This document shows, piece by piece, positions 24,394 through 33,777 of a stretch of DNA of 64,000 nt. This DNA comes from Rhododendron vialii (taxonomy: Eukaryota; Streptophyta; Magnoliopsida; Ericales; Ericaceae), in assembly GCF_030253575.1 (NCBI RefSeq), contig NC_080563.1:18409001-18473000 (forward strand). Reading direction: 5' to 3'. The position numbers and the translations under genes were made by a program. How positions within the stretch are numbered: position 1 is the stretch's first letter; the number at the start of each line of letters is the position of its first letter. Below the pieces are notes generated by a model that worked only from the letters and a program-made list of their open reading frames with translations, did no database searches and was not told the origin of the DNA.

Positions 24394-25012
24394 ATGAGTG
24401 GTGGTGAATCGTCTTCGGTGGCGGAGGGTGGGGCGGGGGGGTTCCGGCCGCCATTCACGGCGATGCAGTGGCAGGAGCTGGAGCATCAGGCTCTCATATA
24501 CAAGTACCTCGTCGCCGGTATGGCCGTGCCTCCCGATCTCGTCATCCCGATCCGCCAGAGCTTCGATTCTATCTCCGCCCGGTTCTTTCACCAATCCAGC
24601 TGTAAGAAATCTCTCTCCTTTTCAATATATATATATGTGTATGTGTGTGTACGCGTGCGCAAAATGGATGGCCTTATTGATTAGTGGATTGATGTGTAGT
24701 GTGGTTCAATCGTGCTGAGCCCCTTTCATTGAGAGATTTGATAAGATAAGAAAAGAGAGGATTAGAGTTTCTTGTCGAACCACTCATTTTGATTGAGTGA
24801 TTTGGGGAGAAATGGAGAGGAAATTACGAAAATGATGTTTTTTGATTGGCGTCTTCCCCTTTCATGTCACACCATTTCTCGCAATCGAAAGGGCTGTGAG
24901 TGTCATTAATTGGACTGTATATTATATTAGTTAAGAACTTAAAGCTTTTATTTGGTCCTCTCTCTGCTTCATTTTTTACTATTCTCTCCTTTTCTGCTTT
25001 GATCAGCTCCTT

Positions 25013-25055
<43 letters not shown>

Positions 25056-28000
25056 AAAGAATTTTCTTAATTTGGTTTTTTAGTCTCACCATAAAATGTT
25101 CAAGAAATTTGTTTTATAGTTGTTTGGATCATCTGGACTGAGCCTCACATCTTTGATCAACATTAATTTTTTCCCGGGTCTGAGTGGAAGTAGTGTTTAA
25201 GGGTGAATGTGAACTTACTCTGCCAAGGATCTTGTGTCCTCAATGATCCTTCTTTGTCTCAATGCACTCTCAGCCTCTCAGCCCCACAATGTGGTGGGAA
25301 TCTTGAAATGTATGAATCTCGTTGCATACTTCTATGATTGAGAGTCTATTGGGAGTTTGGGACCCTTGACAGAGACTTTTGGGACTGAGAATCCTGTGTT
25401 CTTTGACTTTAGTATTTGGAATTACCCCATGCTTTTGCCTCTTTTACCTGTTGAAGTTATTGAATATAATCCGCTTTCATACAAATGAGTCTTTTAGATG
25501 AACTAATCCACTCAATGTTGTGGCCATACACTGGGGCTAAACTTAGTTCTTCATACGTTTTTCTAATTTTCCATTTTTGCAGTGGGCTATTGTTCCTATT
25601 ATGGGAAGAAAATAGACCCTGAGCCTGGCAGATGTCGGAGGACGGACGGAAAGAAGTGGAGGTGCTCCAAAGATGCTTATCCTGAGTCCAAATACTGTGA
25701 GCGGCACATGCACCGAGGCCGCAACCGTTCAAGAAAGCATGTGGAATCTCAATCTACCTCTCAGTCATTGTCAGCTGTGATATCACATGGGACTCCTGGG
25801 AGTACTGGTGGAACTGGTAGCTTCCAAAACCTGCCTCTGCAATCCATTGTTGATAATAAGGACTCATTGCTTGGAAGCAATGCATCAAAATGGCAGATGG
25901 AGCCTGTATCCTATGGGGTCAATAACAAGGAGTACAGGTAGACCTGGTCTTTTCCTTGTGAGGTTGTGTTACAAACTATCACCATTGCTTCTTTTTTGGG
26001 GCATAGTTAGTCGAGCGTGTTTCTGCTGTGAAAACTGAACTCTTCACTTTTAGGCATGTTTATCTGCATCAGCATAGGTCATCTGAATGCGATTTAAATC
26101 CATGTGCTGTAATGTCAGATTTCAGGTATATTTGTGGAAACAAGACTGCAAGTTTGACCAGAATTATTTACAAGTGTTGGGTAGGCATGCCATTAGGTTT
26201 TTGATAGATGGTTATATTGTGCTTCCCCTGTCAAAGATTACCTTAACATAAGTCACTCAGAAGTTCGTTAGAGCATTTATGTTTCTAAGTATTTAAATTT
26301 TTTTTTTCAGTTTCTTATCTATTTGTTTAAAACTGCTGCAGTTTATTCACTACATTTTTTGATGTATAAGGCTTCACTGGTTATTGTCTACTTGCTAATA
26401 AAAGAAATTTCCTGTTATACTGTGCTAAATTTTGCTGAACGTCCATTGCCCAGTTTTAGTTTTTTCATTAGCTGTGAAAGTCCACAACATGTAGTTGATC
26501 GTTTACAAGTTTGTTGATACTCTGTGATTAAACTGGATACCGTCTGAACAAATATCAATATTTACTTTAGGTTTTACCATATATTCTCAATCTTGATTTG
26601 TCTCAGAAGTACCAAAGTCACTCTTTCTATTGACTTGTATGTCAAGCACATTCTTCTTCTACATGATTACACCCGCAATTCTTCCTTTCCCAAGTGCATA
26701 ATGAAGAGCTTTGCAAGTGAGTAGATATAGATTTGGTTCATCATAAGTCCGAATATTCTGACATAATACATAAACGTGGTTAATGAGGCAAGCTTAAAAA
26801 AGTTCTGTCGAATATTTCTGGCTATATATTAGGTCAAAGTTTCGGATTATTCAAACGGAGCCTCGTGAACAGAATTAGTCACGCAAAACATGTAGAGAAC
26901 TCCTTTGAATCAGCTTGTTACTGGATGACAGCGTAAGTTACATTGAGTTGGTGATATCATTACTTGAATTCATAGAAATAGAAGGCTTTTTGGCAGAATT
27001 GCTCCTTTCAACTTGAAGATGAGAAAGTGATTGCATGACATAGATGATTTATTTTAATTTATAGCCGTCCTTTCACCATCTGCATGGGCTTGTGGAAATA
27101 GTAATGAACTTTAAGTGTGTAAAATAACCTCCATTTCTACATAGCAGATGTATGGTTTTCCCCGTCCAGATTGACTCATCAACAGAAGTAAAAAGATGCT
27201 AGTAGCTGCCTACCATAGTAGGAAATCAAGGGACACAAGAACTATTTATTCAAGTATAAATAGTTTGACAGGACAGTACAAGGTAGATTAGAAACTTGTC
27301 ATCTTCGGTTCTGAAAAACGTATAAATCCCTCATGATTCTCTATCTTGTTCAAAATAGTAGTCTCCTTGCAAAAGATTTGTTCTATGGAAATTCAAATGC
27401 TAAGAAGTCTAGTGCAAAGACTAGGGGGAAAAACATGGGACTTCTGGCAATGTGATGTTTTGATTTGATTTCTCACTACCAAAGAGATGAGAGTCTTCTT
27501 CATACTCAAAAACTGGCTTTAGATGTTCAAACTTTCCTTGAATACCTTCTTTCTAAGTTGGAGGCAGCTAGATGGAGGGGCTTATAGTCGGGATTGGGTT
27601 TACAGCAGCGAGCTTCATTCCAACTTAACCAATACTATAGTTTAAGCATGTGGTGTGCCTGTCCTGTTCCTCGTTGTCGGCACTGTCCATGATCCGGGTA
27701 ACATTTTTGTCGAGGCAAGGTGTTAAGAGTAGTTTGTGTAGGCTTTTGTTGCCATCTTTAACATCTTTCAGCTCTGAAATAGACTGGCTCAGCCTATTGA
27801 GATTTTCCGTTATTAGATTTCTCTCTTCCATATCACATATGGAAAGAAAGACTAATCACAGTATCAGATGTACTTTCATGGCGGTTGTGACATATCATCC
27901 CTTTATTCTTGTCGACGCTGTGGTGCTGGGACCATATGCAATTATGTCGGCCATCTCTAGCAGTTTTCAGCTCCGAAAATTAATGTGCTGGTTCCATCCA

Positions 28001-30051
28001 TCAAAATTGCTTCATTGGTTATATCTCCTTTCCTAAAGAAAGATTAATCCTCACCATTAAGTTCCCAAACCTGACCACCCAACACGCCCTCTCGTTTTTC
28101 TGCTCCTAGTTCTTTGTCCCCATAAATAGCCCCCAGATGCCATGAAGTCTAAGTAGTTTATACTTTTTCCATCAGTATCGGGACACCCCTTCTAATAACC
28201 CATACTTGGTTTGAGGTGTTAAAAATTTCAAATACCCTTTTCATCCTCCCCAGTTTTTACCTTTTGGTTTATGTCGAGTATGAAGTCAGAATTGGACTCA
28301 TTTGGGGATGGAAATAGTTCTTTTCCGTTTATGTAGATATATATCCTTTGGCTTTCAGGTGTAGTCCCCTGGTGTGTACGGTACAATTTATACTTCTACC
28401 AAGTGACTTACTCTAGTATATCAGTTTGCTTGAAGAAATAACTTTAAGTTGGCTTCTCTTTGCGTAACTCAAACATGCAGGTATTTCCATGGAAACCAAC
28501 CTGAAGAAGACAAACAAGGTTTCCTTCCAGAAGGTTCAGGAGGTGTCCGGGCTCTAGGATTGGATCGTAATATAGACCCCTCTCTGATTCCAAGTTATGG
28601 TGCTCATCTGCAAAGTGATTCCTGTCAACCACACATGCTGCAGGATTTTGATTTGATGAGCAATTCTGCAATGGCAAGACAGCGGCAGCAACATTGCTTC
28701 TTTGGAAGTGATGTTGGTTCACTGGGGGCCTTGAAACAGGAGAGTCATGCTATAAGGCCTTTCTGGGAGGACGGTGGGCCTAAAGATAGAGCTTCGTGGG
28801 CCGATCTTGATGATCATGGATATGAAAAGAATGCATTTGCCACCACTCAGCTATCAATCTCTGCTAGGAGTTCTTATTCCCCTAATGGTGAGTCCACTCT
28901 AAAATTAAGAAGCACGAACACAGAAACATGACACAACACGGGTTCAGGGACACAGGAATTTTCAACAGGATAAGGACATGACACATGCTGGACACGTGCA
29001 AGATATACACTCCCTCCGTTCCTAATGGTTAGTCCATTATTCAATTTTAGGGTGTTCCAAAATGTTTGTCCATCTTAAAAACTCAAGAATAAAAAATTGG
29101 AGATTTTCCAAAACTATCTTCATAGATATCTATGATAGCACTTCCAGTGAGCTAGAATAAGGGGCATTAAACAAACAATGCCTTGAAATTTGACTTAAAG
29201 TGTAATCATTGCATGCCCCCTTAAAAGTTTGAATCCCCAAAAGGGTCTAACTAGTAGGAAGGTGGGAGTAGTTTTGTACGTTCTTTTAATCTCAAATTTA
29301 AGGTTATGCCATTGCTATATGGACTATATATACGAGATATTTAACTCGATAAACCAAATCGAGTCTTATGTCCCAATCACTTGGGGTCGGCTACATGAAT
29401 CATTTTCCTTCATTGAGCTCTGTTAAGGGTCATTTGTTCACACAAATCCATTATACTCATATCTTTGCGCACAACAACATATAATGTCAATTTAGGTCTA
29501 CCCCTTCTCGTAGCATTGCTACTCGAAGCTATCCTATCCGTTCTCTTAACTTCTGTATCTCTTGGTCTATGGTAGACATGCTCAAACCACCTTAGCCTAT
29601 TTTCCCTCGACTTCTCCTCTACAGGTGCTACACCTACTATCTCACGAACCGTTTCATTTCTAATCCTGTCTCATCTAGACTTACCACACATCCACCTCAA
29701 CATTCTCCTTTCCGCTACACTCATCTTGCTCACCTGTGTTTCTTAATAGACCAACATTAAAGCATCGCTTGCAAAGAATAAGAGAATGTGTGTTCCCCAA
29801 GTGTGTCCAACAGACTCCAACTGTAGAAAATTTTAGAACATGGTAAATATGCTTGGACGTGTGTCCGACAAGTGTCTAATGAAATTGTGTGACTGGTGTC
29901 CAACATGGCACACCCCTTCGAAATGTTTGTGCTTATAGCTCTCAACCAAACAGCTTTTTCCAACCCCACATGAAAGGGATAGGTTTTTAAGAATAGACAG
30001 TGTTCTGAATCACTCCTTTTTCTCTCTAATGTGTTGGGTGCAGATGATTGA
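24394..30051 (+). CDS. Growth-regulating factor (GRF), QLQ and WRC domains, 4 exons
   Basis: Coding exons 24394-24601, 25583-25937, 28481-28887 and 30044-30051 give 978 nt (325 residues) with all phases matching. The QLQ domain (about residues 17-50; [19 protein letters not shown]) binds the GIF coactivators. The WRC domain (about 72-121) has the full C3H zinc motif: Cys87, Cys97, Cys108 and His111, with basic residues for DNA binding and nuclear entry. The C-terminal part is Ser/Gln-rich and has the TTQLSIS motif, then ends PNDD. The final exon contributes only eight coding bases. GRF proteins act with GIF in the nucleus to drive cell proliferation in leaves and other organs. The gene carries a miR396 site in exon 2. 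Intron 2 is 2.5 kb, and intron 3 holds transposon remnants. An acceptor at 31430 would give a different C-terminus, which I think less likely. Confidence 0.93.
25018..25051. repeat. (CT)n microsatellite in GRF intron 1
   Basis: An uninterrupted CT run in the first coding intron of the GRF gene. Confidence 0.9.
25725..25746 (+). promoter_or_regulatory. miR396 target site in the GRF WRC exon
   Basis: The site covers the end of the WRC domain (codons for RSRKHVE). It matches the canonical GRF target except that the base usually bulged out of the miRNA duplex, normally C, is A at 25739. The bulged base does not pair, so regulation by miR396 should persist. The same change makes the residue His122, where Pro is usual. 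Confidence 0.85.
26039..28480 (+). other. Remainder of GRF intron 2
   Basis: Mostly AT-rich intron sequence. A minus-strand frame at 27625-27831, with a related-looking upstream stretch at 27.85-28.0 kb (both contain GAGCTGAAA and GATGGC), may be a decayed captured fragment. No family was recognised. Confidence 0.4.
28904..29960. repeat. Nested repeats in GRF intron 3 (GTGTCC-type MITE remnant)
   Basis: At 28,911-29,005 there are irregular ACACGG/GACACA units starting AGAAGCACGAACACAG. At about 29,790-29,935 there are GTGTCC units ending GTGCTTATAG. Together they look like the two ends of a diverged relative of the element at 12,330-12,780, split by later insertions: a Stowaway-like piece beginning CTCCCTCCGTTCC at 29,011, and an RTE fragment. 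Confidence 0.45.
29345..29745 (-). mobile_element. 5'-truncated RTE-type LINE remnant
   Basis: Read on the minus strand, the frame shows [15 protein letters not shown], then a stop, then [23 protein letters not shown] and MIHVADPK. These are the conserved C-terminal phrases of plant RTE-clade reverse transcriptases. The frame has at least two internal stops. Only the 3' tail remains, inside GRF intron 3. Confidence 0.75.
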
Positions 30052-30103
30052 AAGAAGCTGGCGAGAGTTATCGTCTCTGGATTTGGGATGTGTTTTATGA
30101 ATC

Positions 30104-30109
30104 AATAAA
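30104..30109 (+). terminator. Probable GRF polyadenylation signal
   Basis: AATAAA, 53 bp after the stop codon at 30049-30051, followed by T-rich DNA. It supports the short last exon model. Confidence 0.5.
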
Positions 30110-30419
30110 TGTACTTTTGAGAAGGTACTGTACCTTCTCTTGTTTTCCAAACTCATGTATCTCTTTTATGTTGCTGAACTTTGTGTTAAACAGCCTGGTT
30201 AGTGGGGTTGGTCTGTAATATTTTCTGAACTGATTACGGTCAGAAACAAATGTGCGCTTTGATTCTATCCAGAATAGAGGTAGTTAAGCTGGTGGTATCC
30301 AAAATAATCAAGTTCTGTTTTTTCTTTTTGATTCTGTTTTGCAAGGAAACCTTTGGTTGGTTGTTCTTTTCGGACATTTTTTCTGCAGAATGCTTTTCAA
30401 GTAGCGACAGTTTGGATCT

Positions 30420-30915
30420 CTTTTTTTTTTGGCTCGGCAAACGGAACTTTTATTAAATTCGACGGGGTACATCGATCAAAGACAACTACTATAACATGAA
30501 ACTACAGAGCAATATCCAATCAAGATTGGATAAGAACACCTCACAGACTACCCTCAATTTTTACCTCCCCCTACACTCACTTTTCAAATCCCATCTAAAT
30601 ACCTTTTGAAGTCCTCCATCGAGTAAAGCTTGATGTCAAACTGGCTTTCATCCGCATGGCTACCTTGGTTTTAATTAGGTCTGCCACCTCCAGAGCTTCG
30701 GTTGTTGCCCCGTTAAAGATATACCCATTCCTCGTTAACCAAATTGACCATAACGTTGCAAAAAAACACACTTTTCAAATATTTTTTTCCAAGTTTCGGA
30801 ATCTATTCCAAAACCACCAACTTGCTAACTTTGCTAATGAAGCCGGACAAATCCACTGGATGTGCCACAACTTCAGAATTTCAGACCATACCACCCACGA
30901 AAATCGACAATGTAA
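30420..30915 (-). mobile_element. 5'-truncated L1 LINE with exact 18-bp target duplication
   Basis: The same 18 bases (TAGCGACAGTTTGGATCT) occur at 30402-30419 and 30916-30933. Between them the minus strand ends in a poly(A) run (poly-T at 30422-30431 on the plus strand). It encodes phrases of a plant L1 C-terminus, such as LWSIWLTRNGYIFN and ADLIKTKVAMRMKA. The perfect duplication implies a recent insertion downstream of the GRF gene. Confidence 0.9.
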
Positions 30916-30933
30916 TAGCGACAGTTTGGATCT

Positions 30934-31651
30934 TGTTTGTTGGGATTTTTATTTTTTAGGAAAATAACCCTTTCAGAGACATTTGAAAAAGATATTTGGG
31001 GTCCTTAAGCGATGACACGAGTACATGTCTTTCTTGTTTAGCCCAGATGCTACGTTTGGATCCAGATAAAAGCAATTGCGCGTGCTAATGCATTTTTATG
31101 TACCACTTTATTTGGTTTGGACCATAAATTTGGGAAGGTATTTGTAGAAGGAAAGAGAGGCTTTCTTTGGTTTCCAATTATTCTGTTCGCTTGATGAATT
31201 CCTTCCTAACATGACATTCTGAAGTGGTTTGAAGTGTTCTCCTTGATTTCCTATTATTGTCCGTCTGTAAATTTCTTTATTGCAGTAAGAACAGGTCCAA
31301 GACCCTAAGAAATGGTAGTACTAATTTTTTCCTATTTTTCGATCTTCTGAACAAGCTTATCAGTACAAAATTGTTTCCAGAACTTCATATTCTACCCATC
31401 TTTGTTTGAAGTTTTTAATTTATTACGCAGGCCCCTTATTTCCTCTTGGAAATCATGGCATGCCAAGATGCCATGATGCAAGTGCCATCTCAAATAAGTT
31501 GGAAACAAGTCATATTAGTAGAGGATGTGTAAAGCCTCCGTAAATTCTAGAGAAGCAAGTGGGCAATGAAAGGTGACTAAAACACCATAAACAGCGACTG
31601 CCTGAGCTAATGATAGAGGCAAGAGCACTTTCCGGCCAAGTCGTATTCATT
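30934..31651. other. Gap between L1 and copia element
   Basis: No gene is supported. At 31,449-31,474 the 10-bp sequence ATCATGGCAT and its exact complement form a hairpin with a 6-base loop. An AG acceptor at 31430 is followed by a short open stretch that could be an alternative GRF 3' exon. Confidence 0.4.
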
Positions 31652-31656
31652 GATCA

Positions 31657-31714
31657 TAAAGAATTTAACAAAACCGTACGCAAAACATCAAGAATCAGTA
31701 AAGAACAATCAAGA

Positions 31715-31797
<83 letters not shown>

Positions 31798-32039
31798 AAG
31801 AGGTCTAGAAATTTAAAGCAAATCTGATTTTGTTTCATTTCTCTTTTTCGTTGATCTGTTACAATGACAGGATCCCCAATATAACCCTCTACAACCAACT
31901 AATCAACTGATTAACATTCCACTTATTACCACCGACACAAACTAAACACTCTTAGTTAACTAAAGTTGTTGCTGACGTGGCCTCCAAATTCTGATGAGTT
32001 GAAGTGGAGCTTGGATCCTCTGTGTCATTCTCCCTTACA
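31657..32039 (-). repeat. Copia 3' LTR
   Basis: Direct repeat partner of 36937-37314. It holds a (GA)n tract at about 31716-31795, also present in the other LTR. The pol reading frame runs into it and stops at 31952. Confidence 0.95.
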
Positions 32040-33718
32040 CTCCCCTGCAAACGCATGGGAGGGTTAGCTACCATGAGTTTGGACTTGAGAAGCTGAAACC
32101 TTGATACAGATAAAGCCTTGGTGAATATATCTGCTATTTGAGCCTCAGAATTAATATGATAGAGCACAACCTGATTATTTAGCACCTGCTCAAGTATAAA
32201 ATGGTAATCGATCTCTATGTGCTTAGTCCTAGCATGATAGACAGGATTACATGCCAAAGCAATGGCAGACTTGTTATCACACCACAGAACATGAGGTGTA
32301 GAAGAAGGGATATGCAGTTTAGAAAACAATTGTTGCAACCAAACTAAATCACTAACTGTTTGAGCCATGGCCCTATACTCAGCGTCAGTGGATGACCTAG
32401 CCACTGTGTGCTGTTTCTTAGCACACCAAGAGACTAAATTATGACCCATGAACACACCATAACCTGTTGTGGATCTCCTATCAACAGGATCCCCTGCCCA
32501 GTCAGCATCTGCAAAGGCTGTGAGGGTGAGAGGGCCTTGAACAAAATGAAGTCCATGAGAGATGGATCCGTTGATGTATCGAAGGATATGTTTGACTACC
32601 ATGAAGTGACTAAGTTTGGGTGCATGCATATGTTGAGAGGCCACATTAACAGAATAAGCAATTTCTGACCTTGTCAAAGTCAAGTATTGTAAAGAACCCA
32701 TCAAAGTCCTATATAAAGACACATCTTGCAAAGGATAATCACAGTCTGGTATTCCAGGCTTGACAGAGGCAGGAGAATTAGAACCTTTACAGTCAGTCAT
32801 CCCAGCTTTAGTAAAAAGTTTTGTTGCATACTTGGACTGAGAAAGGAAAATACCAGAAGAAGAAGTAGTAATCTCAATACCCAGAAAATAATGGAGAGTC
32901 CCCAAGTCCTTCATAACAAACCGTTGGCTAAGCTTGTGAATAAGAGATGTGATGTAAGAAGAATCACTTCCGGTGATGACTATGTCATCCACATAAATCA
33001 AAACCAAAGTAAGATGTTGACCTTGAGACAAAATAAAGAGATATGTATCTACCTTGCTGGACTGAAAACCAAGTTGAACAAGATAGCCAGAAAACATAGA
33101 GTACCAGGCCCTAGGTGCTTGTCGAAGACCATAAAGAGCTTTGGTCAATTTACACACATAATCAGGATGAACAGAATCCTTGTACCCTAGCGGTTGTTTC
33201 ATGTATACATCTTCTGAAATGACACCATGCAAGAAGGCATTGGAAACATCTAGCTGTCTAAGAGACCAATTATGATGTACAGCAAGACTAAGTATAACGC
33301 GTAGGGTGGGTTGTTCAATGATAGGGCTGAATGTGTCCATGAAATCCATACCTTCAGTTTGTTGATTGCCATTAGCTACAAGCCTAGCTTTGTACCGTGC
33401 CACAGTGCCATCAGAGTGTTTCTTGATATTAAAAATCCATTGACACCCAATGACATGCCCATGAGAGGGTGAAGGAACAAGAACCCAACTACCTTGTTTC
33501 ACTAAAGCCTCATACTCCTCTGCCATAGCCTTTTGCCAGACATAATGACGTATAGCGTCAGAGAAATGGGCAAGTTCAGTAAAAGGAAGGGAAGAAGAAA
33601 CAGAAGTAAGCAAAGTGAGAGGCTGTTTAGGCTTATAAATGCCATTCTGAGACCTGGTTCTCATAGAGTGAGAAGGACCCATAGGAGGAACAAAAACAGA
33701 AGAAGAAGGTTCACTCAA
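31952..33718 (-). CDS. Copia reverse transcriptase and RNase H, open frame
   Basis: 588 residues open without a stop. The RT domain begins near SWVLVP and VARYKARLVANG, shows LDVSNAFLHG and KALYGLRQAPRAWY, and has the catalytic YVDD in LVLIYVDDIVITGSD. RNase H follows, with DADWAGDPVDRRSTTGY, SSTDAEYRAMA and WCDNKSAIALA, all carrying the expected acidic residues. QIADIFTKAL closes the domain. The last 29 codons lie within the 3' LTR. It is out of frame with the integrase upstream, so it is part of a dead polyprotein and not a separate gene; its first Met is an arbitrary start. The proteins would act in cytoplasmic virus-like particles. Confidence 0.9.
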   Translation of the reverse strand: MSEPSSSVFVPPMGPSHSMRTRSQNGIYKPKQPLTLLTSVSSSLPFTELAHFSDAIRHYVWQKAMAEEYEALVKQGSWVLVPSPSHGHVIGCQWIFNIKKHSDGTVARYKARLVANGNQQTEGMDFMDTFSPIIEQPTLRVILSLAVHHNWSLRQLDVSNAFLHGVISEDVYMKQPLGYKDSVHPDYVCKLTKALYGLRQAPRAWYSMFSGYLVQLGFQSSKVDTYLFILSQGQHLTLVLIYVDDIVITGSDSSYITSLIHKLSQRFVMKDLGTLHYFLGIEITTSSSGIFLSQSKYATKLFTKAGMTDCKGSNSPASVKPGIPDCDYPLQDVSLYRTLMGSLQYLTLTRSEIAYSVNVASQHMHAPKLSHFMVVKHILRYINGSISHGLHFVQGPLTLTAFADADWAGDPVDRRSTTGYGVFMGHNLVSWCAKKQHTVARSSTDAEYRAMAQTVSDLVWLQQLFSKLHIPSSTPHVLWCDNKSAIALACNPVYHARTKHIEIDYHFILEQVLNNQVVLYHINSEAQIADIFTKALSVSRFQLLKSKLMVANPPMRLQGSVRENDTEDPSSTSTHQNLEATSATTLVN

Positions 33719-33777
33719 ATTGGTAGAAGGAGAAGGAGAAGTAGAAGTAGGAGCTGAAGCAGAAGTAGCTGAGGGAG

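Noticed and set aside
27625..28036. Possible gene on the minus strand within GRF intron 2
   Set aside because: Frames are short, with similar motifs repeated and no family signature; noted only as a possible decayed fragment.
31431..31545. Alternative GRF terminal exon
   Set aside because: The acceptor and phase are compatible, but the exon at 30044 has a good acceptor, an immediate stop and a nearby AATAAA; kept only as an alternative.
31610..31898. Open frames made of repeated Arg-Glu or Ser-Leu codons over GA/CT tracts (also near 36,975, 39,211, 57,699 and 57,843)
   Set aside because: They are translations of dinucleotide microsatellites, with no independent coding signal.
32441..33757. 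Plus-strand open frames inside the copia element
   Set aside because: Shadows of the minus-strand pol gene.
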